The notes beneath the pieces are model-generated. The model was not told the DNA's origin, made no database searches, and saw only the letters and a list, made by a program, of their open reading frames with translations. Below, piece after piece: positions 1 through 10,243 of a DNA stretch of 64,000 nucleotides (positions are counted from its first letter, which is position 1; each line of letters opens with the position of its first letter). The position numbers and the translations under genes are program-made. This DNA comes from Asterochloris sp. CNOR1 (Eukaryota; Chlorophyta; Trebouxiophyceae; Trebouxiales; Trebouxiaceae), in the NCBI GenBank assembly GCA_963969365.1, contig OZ017750.1, positions 1,054,001-1,118,000 of the forward strand. The letters run 5' to 3'.

Positions 1-270
1 TCGACCCTGTCAAAGCTGGCCCATTGCAGACAGCTGCTGGTGGCCCTGGCACAAGCCACCTTTGCATTTTTGGGGTCCTAGGCCTGGCCTCCCATGCATC
101 TTTGAGATCGGCTGACTGCCTGCCTGGGTGGCCTTCTGATGCGTAACATGAGCCAACCAGCAAACCCCTGCAAGCATGTCGGTGGGCCAGGTGCGGCGCA
201 AGCAGCACATTGACATTGGCTATACACCTTACCACGTTTACACTCTACAACATCCATTTCTATCCTGCAG

Positions 271-1665
271 GCATGTCGCTGGGCATGGTGCAGCAGCTGC
301 CCAGCCAGGATGATGAGACCAGCGTGTCCCGGCGCCAGCTGCTGGCCAAGCTGGACGTCTGCATGGGGGGCCGAGTGGCAGAGGAGCTCATCTTTGGGGA
401 GAGCAACGTCACCACAGGTGGGGGGCCTGGTCGCTGGCAGGGCAGCTGGTTTGGTTTCCCTAAACATTAGCTGCTGTGACCTGCTTTCAGGGCAGGTGCT
501 TTGTCCTGCTGTGAGCCAGCAGCCTGAACATCCGTGGTGGTGATCATTCCGCAGTGGAGTTAGGGGTCAATGGATACAGAAGGGGCGCCCTGAACACTGC
601 CGCCACTGCAGTACTGCAGCTGCAGGGCGTCATGGCAGGGATGCCACGTGAGAGGTGCTGCAGCTGCAGGCTCCCTCAACAGGATGCTCCAGGATAAGCA
701 GAGCAGGCCATGTGCACCAGCCTCTGAAGCCTGCTGTGTCCTGAAGTGAAATTTTGCCCAGGATGCCCTGCAGGATTCCCATCCCACCTGCAGCCTCCCA
801 GCGCTGCTGCCTGCAGCTGCCTGCTGGAGGCCCCCCCAGCTTCGGGGAGCATGAGAGGAGCTTGACTGTGACTGCGGTGCCTGCAGGGGCCTCCTCTGAC
901 TTGCAGCAGGCCACCCGCCTGGCGCGCGCCATGGTGACCAAGTATGGCATGAGCGAGCTGCTGGGCAATGTGAGCATTGACTACGAGGACCAGGGCAGGA
1001 GCCTGTCCCCCGAGACACGAGCCGCGGTGGAGACGGAGGTGTGCAGCTGCAAGACTGGACGTGGCGGCATGCATTGCCATTTGCCTACAGCTGTGCATGC
1101 TCCATACTCCTCACTGCAGTGGTGCATGCTGCCGACCGCCATCACAGCCTGTGTCAGATTCGGCCCGCCCTGTGAGACATGAGGCATAGCAGAGACATAG
1201 GTTTGTAGTCACTTTCCAAGGACTGCATCAGCAAGCCAAACAGCCCATATGCAGTGTGGTGCATGGCTGTGGCCCATGTGCGACATGTGTCCCCTGAAGC
1301 TGGCTGCCTGCACATCTTCAGGCTCAAGCCCTTGACTGCAGCAGCTGCTTTGCTGCCAGCCAAGCGGCCATGGCTGGGCTCAGCCTGTGTTGCCTCCTGC
1401 AATCAGGCAGCACTTGGCAATCAGTGCGCTCATGCTGCAGGTGAAGCGGCTTGTGAACAGTGCATATGAGAATGCGCGAAAGGTCCTCAAACAGCATGAC
1501 AGGGACCTGCACAAGTTGGCGGCAGCGCTTCTTGAGCAGGAGACAATGTCTGGCCAGCAAATAAAGGACCTGCTCAGGATATCCTCCAAAGTGGTTGAGG
1601 CCCCAACCGGAGGCTCTGAAATGGTGGCCACCCCCAGTCAGCAACATACAGATCCCAGAGTTTGA
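271..1665 (+). CDS. FTSH4: FtsH-family i-AAA zinc metalloprotease, C-terminal part (5' end outside window)
   Basis: This is the 3' part of a gene for a membrane-anchored AAA+ protease that degrades misfolded inner-membrane proteins, in mitochondria if the YME1/FTSH4 assignment is right. Three exons are visible, 271-417, 887-1038 and 1441-1665 (TGA stop), and they join in one open frame. They encode the M41 peptidase domain after the zinc site: 'MSLGMVQQLP', 'LDVCMGGRVAEELIFG', 'GASSDLQQATRLARAMV', then the helical end 'LLEQETMSGQQIKDLL'. The segment between the peptidase helices ('YEDQGRSLSPETR') resembles FTSH4 more than FTSH11. The HEXXH exon, the AAA module and the targeting peptide lie upstream; I could not find a convincing exon in bases 1-270. 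The last 25 residues are polar and not conserved. The family is near certain; the exact paralogue is inferred. Confidence 0.9.
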
Positions 1666-1994
1666 GTTTGTTTAGCCAGTCTACTCCCTGACCATCAACG
1701 CCTGCTGCTTAGAGTCATTCCAGTGCTCAAGTGTCAACCAACTTCCACCACAGCAGCTTGAATTCATTGTTGAATTCAGATACTATGAATACGCATTGTG
1801 CCACCTGCAAAGTGGGAGCAGCTACAAAACAGGACTTATGAGTCGAGGTGGGGCCTTGCTTGTTGCATAGCAGATGTGAGAAAGGGGGGCGCAGCATGCA
1901 AGCACAAAGTTGTTATACAATGTCAGTGATATGGCCAGATCAATTGGGCTCTGTTCTACAGGTCAGAAAGAGGCCATTGCCAGCTGCAGTGTTG
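1666..1994. other. Convergent intergenic spacer
   Basis: This 329-bp spacer lies between the FtsH stop and the CapA-like stop on the other strand and must hold both 3' UTRs. It is less GC-rich than the flanking exons. I see no coding signal, RNA gene or clear TGTAA motif. Confidence 0.5.
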
Positions 1995-4008
1995 TCAACC
2001 TCCCAAAGGTACTAGAAGCCCGTCACCACCTGCTTGGTCCAAGACTTTGGTGCCAAATTGGGCACACAGCTCCTTCATTTTGGTGCACACCCAGGTCCTG
2101 TCTGCTCCAGACGCCTTCCCCACTGTGCTGACATAGAATAGAGGGGTGACCCAGTCGTGCTGGATGTGCAGAGGCAGCAGTTCCAGCTGGTGTGGCCTGC
2201 CATCCCTGAGCTCAACCTGGTAGAGGAAGCCACAGTCATTCCTGCAGGCAGGCATCGAACCACCTTTGTTCTGCAGGCAAGGGCAGCCACCACAGCACCA
2301 CCTTGTGGGCTGGTTAAAAAATTTGCAGGCAGGCACTTCCCAGCTGGGCAACACAAGGCAGACATCAGGAGCAGAGCCAGGAGCCCACCTGTAGTGTTCA
2401 TCCAGGGCGTAGTCATCAATGGCCCCACCTGTACAGTAGCACTGCAGATCTCAGGCAACTCATGCCCTGCACAAAGACTGCTCACTTGAGAAACCAATGC
2501 GTCAAGTTGAAGCACCAAGTGTAGCATATGAGACACAAGCTGCAGTGTCACGATGACATTGTGGCTTTCGAGAGGCTCGAGGGTGCGCAATCCGCCTGCT
2601 GACCTGCTCCATAGATGATGGGGCAGCCGCGATAAACCTCCACACCTTGTATGTGATGGCTGCAAGAAAGATTTCAGCTCGCAGCACGCAATTGGGCACC
2701 AACAGCATTGGTGCCGGCAGCATCTTCTGCTCAGGCACTTTCAGCACAAGCAGCTTCAGTGCAGCCGAGGTCAGACAGCATGAGTAGCTCAAGCTTGGCA
2801 AAAAGCTATGCAGAGCCCAGCAGACAGACCACGCCTCAGCATGCGACCACTGCACCTGCTGTGACCAAAAATGATGTCCACCCCTGAGTCAACAAGGCAG
2901 TGCCCCAGTTTCTGGATGTGGCTGCACAGCAACATAACTCTATATGAGACGCTGCTTCAGAGCTCCTGCCTTCCACCAATAGCTGCAGACACGCACATCA
3001 GATAAGTGGCGTACAAAGGCGTGCTACACTGCCCACCTGTCTGGCCTCCAGGCCCAGTTGGGCCCCCAGTGAATAAAGAAGACCACCAGATCGGCGAGTG
3101 CCTTTGCTGCTACAACTGCCTTGCTGAGAGCTGCTGCTGGAAAGGCTGCAGGGTCAACATACCAGATGCCAGGGACCTCATCTGTGGCAGCCCAGTCTGC
3201 ATAGTGGTCAGCCATGGACAAAAAGGCGACTTTCAGGCTGCCATGCTGGACGACAGCAGGCTTGATGGCATCTGCCTTCAGCCCTGACCCTGCGGGCAGA
3301 GTGAGCAGTGATGAGTTGTGAGGCCGCAGGTGCAGTGCAATCCCCAGGCCACCAGAAGCTGTCTTGTGGGCAGGAGTCTACAAGCCGTTGCAGCATGCAG
3401 ACAAATTTGCAAGCAAAACAGCACGTGCTTGGCACGCAGGAGCTGGCACCAAGTAACTGCTTGGCAGATTGCTAGAAGCACATGCCAGACTGCAGAGATA
3501 GCAACACCTGCCTGCGTGGGCAATGCCAGCCTCATCCAGGGCTTGCTGGGTCTCCAGCAGGCCAGCCTGGCCGTAGTCCAAGCAGTGGTTGTTAGCTAGA
3601 GAGACAAACTGCACATTGGCCTCCCTGCAGGCGATCCAGGCATATCCAGGGCAGTGTCAAGATATCAGCCATGCCTGTGCAGGGCCAGGATGTGTCTTGT
3701 GGGACCCACTTCAGCGCTGGTATGTTGCTGGGGCTCATCTTGAAGTTGAAGGCTTTGGGCAGCTTGCGTGTCTCTGTTGTTATGGCTGTCTCCAGATTTC
3801 CTGCCACCAGCGGGGCTTCTTGCAGGCAGGAGGCATCTGGCACATCCTGGCTGCCATTGAGAGTTGGCAGCAGGTTACCCCATACCCTCCTGCACCCCTC
3901 TGCGCCATGCGACAGGCCCTCATCCACCTTTCTGCCAAGCTGCATGTCCCCAAGCAATATCAGATGGCTGACTGCTTGACTGCCGCGCTGCCCGACCTGC
4001 GACACCAT
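1995..4008 (-). CDS. CapA/PgsA-type phosphoesterase (poly-gamma-glutamate capsule biosynthesis protein family)
   Basis: The predicted protein (369 aa) belongs to the CapA family, a calcineurin-like metallophosphoesterase fold that bacteria use in poly-gamma-glutamate capsule synthesis; its algal role is unknown. Eight exons join in phase: 4008-3710, 3624-3508, 3489-3458, 3289-3037, 2921-2856, 2659-2604, 2428-2389, 2241-1995. Motifs in order are 'GDMQLGRKVDE' (metal-site start), 'NLETAIT', 'FVSLANNHCLDYG', 'FFIHWGPNW', 'FGHSSHHIQGVEVY', 'GAIDDYALDEHY' and 'MKELCAQFGTKV'. All the family blocks are present, so it looks intact. The start is the first ATG of the open first exon; the frame stays open about 100 bp further upstream without an ATG, so a 5' exon is possible. 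No signal peptide or membrane segment is visible. The 32-bp exon 3 is the weakest piece, but the frame needs it. Confidence 0.87.
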
Positions 4009-4510
4009 ATTTGGGTGTATCTTGCATCCAGAGCAAGCAGAATGAAGCTTCAAGCTCCCGCAGGTCAGAGTGGTCAAACTCTCGGCGTTTTGTGTTCCAC
4101 GGAAGGCGTTTGTCAATCAGCTCTGCTGGAAGCAGCCTAAGAGAGGGCCTCTAGCAGGATCCTGGGGGGAGAGGCTTTCCTGTTGCACCCCGAAACGCTG
4201 GTGACTCTCTGCGGCAACTCTCGATTCGCATCTCGATCTTCGGTTCGAGAGCTGACTGTGGATGGTTGCTGGAGCTCCTGAAGCTCAAGGATTGCACTGC
4301 TCAGGCCAATCATTGTGCAATGGGCTCACGGCATTTTGGCAGCCTGCCTGCTGTCTAGATCAGCACCTCCTGCCTGCAATAACCGCCCCTGGTGTTGCCA
4401 TCTGCAGGCAGATGCCTTCCCTTGGCAGAGCTGACATGTGCCCAGTCAGCCGTGACGCCCCCAGAGTGACCTGCTGCCAGCTGCCTGCAGGCCCCTGAGC
4501 CATCAGTCTG
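4009..4510. promoter_or_regulatory. Divergent promoter region between CapA-like and PPR-SMR genes
   Basis: About 500 bp separate two ATGs pointing away from each other, so both promoters should lie here. The stretch near 4200-4260 is rich in TCGA and differs from the CTGCAG-dominated surroundings. I see no obvious TATA box. Confidence 0.4.
4218..4251. repeat. Short inverted repeat in the divergent promoter
   Basis: CTCTCGA at 4218-4224 is matched by TCGAGAG at 4245-4251, leaving a 20-nt centre, with partial pairing beyond the core. Its place in the divergent promoter makes a protein-binding palindrome conceivable, but nothing else supports that. Confidence 0.35.
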
Positions 4511-7500
4511 ATGCCTCCAGCTGGCCAATCAGGCCGCTGGGACACCCCCATGGGCGGCAGCCGGGACAGCTCACGTGCCAACAGCCCAAACAGCTGCCTC
4601 TCTGCCCACTCCCACCACTCAGCCCCGTCTGAGGAGCCTGGCGGCAGCGCCGTCCAGGCCCAGCAGCAGCCTGCAGTCGGCTGGGGCCAGGCCCCAGTCC
4701 AGCTGGATGCAGACTACCAGGAACCCTGCTTCGGGCGGCGGCCCAACCCCGCAAACAGGCGCGGCCATGGGCCGTCTCAGGGCCCAAGGGGGCCCAGCTC
4801 CGCTTTTGGCAGAAGCCCATCTCACTGGCAGGACAGGCAAGGCAGCTCAGGGGGTGGGCGGCCCCAGGGCCAGGTATGCTGTCAATGCTACACTACACTG
4901 GGCACCCAGCTCTGGGCTTGGCAACAGCCCATCTCCCTGCCTTTGAAAGGCTAGAAGGCCCATGGGGTGGCGCCCCCAGGGGCAGATGTGCCGTCAATGA
5001 CCAGCTGCCTGATGCCCATGTGCCACCTCTACCTCTGCTGGAGACTCTCCCTGATTGATGCCCCGGTCCTAGGCGCTTTCTCACTCAAGCTTTGACTGGC
5101 GTCCAGCAGCCCTGGCCTGTGTTCTGCAGGCTCAGCAAGCTGTTCACATCCTCCAAAGCCTGGCCCCTGGGCAGCCCCTGCCCAAGGCTGCCCTGCAGCA
5201 GGCCCTGCTGGGCTTTGACAGCCGCGCAGTGGCCCTGCTGCTCAAGGACCTCAACAAGAGCGGGCTGGGGCATCTCGCCGCTCAGCTGTTTGACTGGCTG
5301 CGCAGCCTCCCCTGCGCCCACCCCCTGGCAGCCCTGTGCGACGTCTATACCTGGACGGCCATGGTGTCCCTGTGCATGCACCAGCAGGACGCCGCCCGCG
5401 CTCAGGGGCTGGTGGGGGACATGCGCGCCAGGGGGGTGCCCCCCAACGTGCACACCTACACGGCGCTGATGAATGTTTGCATCAAGTGCGGCCGCCTGGA
5501 GGCTGCCCTGGAGACGTATCAGCGCATGAGGCAGGAGGGGTGCACCCCCAACGTTGGTGAGCGGCTGTCTGCTGCACCCAGTGCTGAGGGCATGCGCCGC
5601 AATGGCTGCCGCCTCGACGCCGCTGAGCTGTCAGCGCATGAGGCAGGAGAGTGGCCCCCCAGCATCGTGAGCACTGAAGGGGCCTGAGATAGCACATGCG
5701 CCAGCACCTCCGCTATTCCTTGTTGCAGTCAGCGCCTGTGTGGTGGTGTGGGTCATGGTCTGTGGAGACAAACTGGTTATGATGTTGCGTTCTACAGTCA
5801 GGGGCAGACAGTCGCGACGTCAAGGCTGGCCTTTGTACTGTTTGAGGATGTTACAAGCGTGATTCAGCAAGCTGCAACCTGGGCGGTCTGCCGTGTGTTG
5901 CCAAGTTCAGCCTCGTGCTGGGGCTTCTTCCCAATTGTTGATGGGTAGGGAGTGCAAGGCAGGTCGTGGTGCGGTGCTGCCTGCTGAACTGACAGCCATT
6001 TCTGCCTGCCTGCAGTCACATACAACACGCTCATCGATGTGCATGGCAAAATGGGGCGCTGGGAGCAGGCTCTTCAAGTGGTGGGCACGATGAGGCAGGA
6101 GGTGCGCCTCTCATGCCAGATGCACGTGTTCAAGCTTGCTGCCCAGCAGTGGGCCTGTGTACATGTGACTTGGGGTGCTGTACTCCGGCTGTCAAATGGT
6201 GGGCATTTTGAAGCAGGAGGTTGGCCTTCTATGCACCCACGTGCCAGATGCAGTTTCTGCATGCTTGCTCCACATTTGTGGGATTGGCTTGGCAACGCAC
6301 CTCCAGGAACTCACCCAGCAGCCAGACTTGCTGCACTTCAAGCCTGACTCTCCATTGCTTGCGCTGCCTCCCAATGTAGGGCGCTCGGCTGAACTGCTTC
6401 ATATGCCCAAGCTCAACAGTGGCATGGGCATAGCAGTCAGCCTGGTTGCTTTTCAGGTCTGACTGTTGTCCACCTGACGTGCCTGCAGCTGCAGGTTGTG
6501 GACCGTGCAGAAGCTGGCTAGCACTCCTGTCGTCCCAGCCTGACCTGAGCCCACCTCGTGGTACCTGCTGCAGGGCGTGGAGCCTGTGCTACGCACCTTT
6601 AACACCCTCATCATAGCCTGCAACATGTGCAACCAGCCGCGCGAGGCCATGGCTGTCCACCGCCGCATGATTGAGGAGGGGCTTGAGCCCAACGCCACGA
6701 GCTACAACGCCCTGATCAGCGCATATGGCAAGGCAGTGCAGCTGGACAACGTCATGGAGGTCTTCAGGGAGATGGTGGGCTCCGTTGACACATGCATCTG
6801 TCTTGCTCTGCAATAAAAGGGGCCTAGGCAGCCGCTGGCTTAAGGTTGGTGCAGGGCTGCTGATGGACTGAGCCAGCTAAATGGGGCTAGGGAGCTGACA
6901 CATGTTGTCAGCAGTGCATGGCGCAGAGGCCTGATGGAGTTGTGTTGCTGGCTTGGTGACTGCGCAAGCAAACACGTACTTGTGGCTGATGGCGTGCAAT
7001 CTATTGTTGGTGGCGTGCAGGGGACCAAGTGTCTCGTCTGCTTACGGGTTGCAGCTGCTGTCCCACTGTCCTGGTCCCGCCTACATGCAATCTGTGCTAC
7101 TGAGGCTTGTCCTGAGAGCTGCACACCAGCTGCTCCGACCGGACTTACACCACTGCAGCCTGGGCCAGCCTGCATGAGAGCAGCGCCCTCGTTTTCAGGT
7201 CTGGCGCGGCTGCGAGCGCAGCGTGATCACCTACAGCAGCCTGATCAGTGCCTGCGAGAAGGCCGGGGAGTGGCAGCTGGCCCTGGACCTGTTTGGCGAG
7301 ATGCATGCAGAGGGTGTGCAGCCGAACACTGTCACATACAATAGCTTGATCACAGCCTGCGCACAGGGTGAGCCAGCAGGGTCATGCATGATTGCTGCTG
7401 TGGCTGCTGCCTGCCTGGCAACCAGCATGTCTGGCTGGCAGCGCAGCAGGGGTTGCTGGAGCCAGGTCAGCCAGCTGTAGCTCAGATGATGAACCCAGCC

Positions 7501-9860
7501 TTTCTCGGCTGCTGGGATGCTGCGTGGGATGAGCAGTCTGCAGGCCTTCTTGCTGCATGTCCGCTGTGACTGTTTGGGGGTCTTCTGCTGCTGTGACCTG
7601 CGCTCGCAGCAGCCTGACCTGCAGCCATGTTTCCACATGCTTCAGAGCCACCCTGCAGGCTGGCACCCTGGCCAGCGTGTTGGCTGCATTGCGTTTCACT
7701 CCTCATTGTTTGCCGCAGGTGGCCAATGGACTTGCGCAGCAGAGCTGCTGCAGCACATGCAGGCGCAAGGCTGCCCCCCTGACGTGGTCACGTACACCGC
7801 TCTCATCAGTGCATGTGGGCGGGCAGGGGAGTGGCAGCGCGCCCTGGCCGCCTTTGGCAACATGGCACACCAGGGCTGCCGTCCAGATACGATTGTCTAC
7901 AATGCAATCATCGACACGCTGTGGGAGACCGGGGTATTCTGGGCTCAGCACCGGGTAAGTCGCTCTGTAGCTGGATGTTCGTCAAGTGCAGCTGCATGCC
8001 TCCAGAGGGCAACATACTGGGATGTAGCAAGACAGGGGCCCCTCCAGCTCAGCAACAGATGAGCTTTATTGCAGCAGCATCCCCATGAAGTGGATCCGAA
8101 GGTAATGGGCTATGAAGGTAACTGTGCTCATCAATTTTTCGGCGAGGACTGAGCACAGAGTGCAGTCAATTTCTGAGTCTGCAGCATGATGGGTGAATGT
8201 CTAAGCAGCAGCAGCTCCTTAAGTGTGCATGAATGGCCCTTCAAGGGGTTGAGCATCGCTTCCCTGCAGCAGTGTGCTTGCACTGATACTCTGGCACTCA
8301 AGCAAGCCATTGCATGCCTGTGCAAGCCAAACCAATGCCCACTGCTGTGCGCAGAGCAGCAGAACAGCCCAGAAAGGTGTATAAGCAGAGGTCACTGCCT
8401 TTGAGAAGGCAGCGACAAAGCCTGCAGCCGCCACTGTAATGGGCAGTCAGATGCTCTTTGAGGCTCCCACATGCTGTGCTATGAAGGCAGTGGCCCTGAT
8501 CAGAACATATGGCCACCAGATCTGGAACCTGACATGCTGACACTGACCTTGTCCAGGGAAGCTGTGGCCACCAGATGCCTGCAACAGCCAGTGTGTCCAG
8601 AGCTAACCCTGAGGCCCCGGCGTTGCTCAGTTGTGCAGGCATGGCACTTTCCAAAGAAGCTATGGCCAGCGTACCTGGAAGAGCTTCAGTTCCTCACATC
8701 CTCAACTTGACAAGCTTGCTGTCCTGTGCAGGGAATGGCCCTGTTCAAGGAGGCTGTGGCCAGCGGGTACCTGCAGCCCCCGGCCTCAAGCAAACTCCAC
8801 GCAAGCCTCAGCCTGCATGCTATGACTGCCGGGGTGGCCATGCTGACCCTGCACAGCTGGCTGCTGAGGCTACAGCAGGCAGCGCAGCGCGGCCAGGGGC
8901 TGCCCGCCACCCTGTCAATTGCGTGTGAGCGCCAGCCAGGCTCCCACCAACCGGTGAGCGGTCACCCTGGACAGCAAAATCAAGCAGCCAGCAGGAAGCA
9001 CCTCTCACATAGCCCCAAATGAGACTGGACCTCTGCTTGATGCGCAGTCCAGTCTGCGCAGCTGTGAACAGCGCCTTCAGGCCAGCGCTAGCAATTGTGG
9101 GCTCCTTCTGCAGTCAGACACAGCCCTTCTGCCACAAGTTTGCTATTGCAGCTCCTGACATCACATCTCAGCACCAGACGTCTAGCCTGACTGGCCTCTG
9201 CTTGAGGTACAATTCAATGTTGAACAGCTGGAGGCCCATACCTTGGCACTGGCTTCTATAGTCTGTTGGTGCATTCATGAAAACCCTTCCTGCCACACAT
9301 GAGCTGATGCAGAACACAGGATTACATCTGAGCACCTGGAACCTTACAAGGGTGCCCTTGCACTGCAGGGCAAATCAGGGCGCGACCAGGGCAACCTGGC
9401 GGTCAAGGAGGCATTGGGAGCAATGCTGCACGCCTGGGGCAGCCCCTTCAGGTGGGGCTCTGCACCCCACAGGAAGGTCTGTGGTCAATGCTGGCGAGAT
9501 GCCAACAGAGGTGCGAGCAGCGGCAGCAGAACCAGTCTCACGTCATCTGCTGATGGCTGCAGCGCCTCCCTGGCTGGACCAGTCCTGCTGGAGGCTGCGG
9601 GGCAGGATGTGGCTGCCTGGGTGTGCTCTGCAGACTTCCAGGACCACATGGCAGCCATGCTGCCGGCCCTGGGGAGCGTACAGCCTGCTGGCACTGCGGT
9701 GAGCCCAACCTGCACACTGCAGGCTTCGCACAGGCAGCGTGAGACTCTGTGTCAGCCTTGTTGTTACTGCCTGGCTGTGGTGCACCCTCCTGTGACCGTT
9801 TGTATGGCTGCACAACCTACGCTTAGGATAAATATCGAAGCCGATCCCACATGCAGCTGA
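4511..9860 (+). CDS. PPR-SMR protein (nine P-type pentatricopeptide repeats plus C-terminal SMR domain)
   Basis: The predicted protein (about 713 aa) is a sequence-specific RNA-binding PPR protein, most likely organellar. Nine exons join in phase: 4511-4873, 5073-5556, 6016-6101, 6574-6774, 7199-7367, 7719-7954, 8732-8953, 9369-9451, 9563-9860. After a low-complexity Ser/Pro/Gln N-terminus come nine tandem 35-residue motifs, for example 'TYTALMNVCIKCGRLEAAL', 'TYNTLIDVHGKMGRWEQAL' and 'TYSSLISACEKAGEWQLAL'. Then follows a Small MutS-Related domain beginning 'LSLHAMTAGVAMLTLHSWLL' and continuing through 'SGRDQGNLAVKEALGAML' to a final 'DVAAWVCSADFQDHMAAML'. The canonical SMR 'TGxG' loop is not obvious, so nuclease activity is doubtful. 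The last residues are uncertain because the frame stays open through a possible donor at 9699. No clear targeting peptide is visible. Confidence 0.88.
8480..8775 (+). repeat. Junction echoes of PPR-SMR exon 7 (3' splice site plus exon start)
   Basis: The true acceptor and exon start lie at 8725-8775. A decayed copy at 8632-8680 repeats the acceptor and the first 40 exon bases, including 'GAAGCTATGGCCAGCGTACC'. Shorter remnants lie near 8549-8582 and 8482-8515. Spacing is about 70-95 bp. The copies are in the intron and do not keep a useful frame. Confidence 0.65.
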
Positions 9861-10243
9861 GGCATGCACAGTCCTGCGCCACACTCCTAGGCCTTGCATC
9901 CCCGAGCTGAGGCATTCACAGTATAGCTGCCAACCCATGACCCGCTGTGGCTGATGCGGCCTGCACAGTCTGTGTCAGGCCTGCATGCTCAGCCTGAGGC
10001 AGTCTTATTGCAGCTTCAGTGGCTTGCAAAGCCTGAAGCTGCAACAAGACTGCCTCAGGCTTTGCCAGCCTGCCCGGCTCAGCTCAGGTCTGACATGATT
10101 GCAGCGCTACTTCTGCTGGCTGGTTACATTGTGCCTGGCCAAGCTGAGGCGGTTGCAGTGCTGCTGCAGGCCATACAGTTCCAGCCTGCAGCCGAAGCAG
10201 CGCAGCTTGACGAGTTTCATGCACACCTGTTGAGGCGGCTGAC
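9861..10243. other. Spacer between PPR-SMR and cyclin genes
   Basis: This 383-bp stretch holds the long hairpin at 9992-10060. It also holds GCTGAGGC/CTGCAG-rich fragments resembling the first cyclin exon, such as 10155-10215 compared with 10255-10300. A missing 5' cyclin exon could lie here. I see no RNA gene. Confidence 0.4.
9992..10060. repeat. Near-perfect 28-bp inverted repeat (long hairpin)
   Basis: Bases 9992-10019 and 10033-10060 are reverse complements at 27 of 28 positions, separated by 13 nt that can pair a little further. RNA from either strand would fold into a long stem. It sits between the PPR-SMR stop and the modelled cyclin start. It could be a small-RNA precursor, a 3'-end structure or a chance inverted duplication; the sequence does not decide. 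Confidence 0.75.

Noticed and set aside
1995-4008. Bacterial contamination as the source of the CapA-like gene
   Set aside because: The gene has seven phase-matched introns and lies between intron-containing algal genes in the same sequence.
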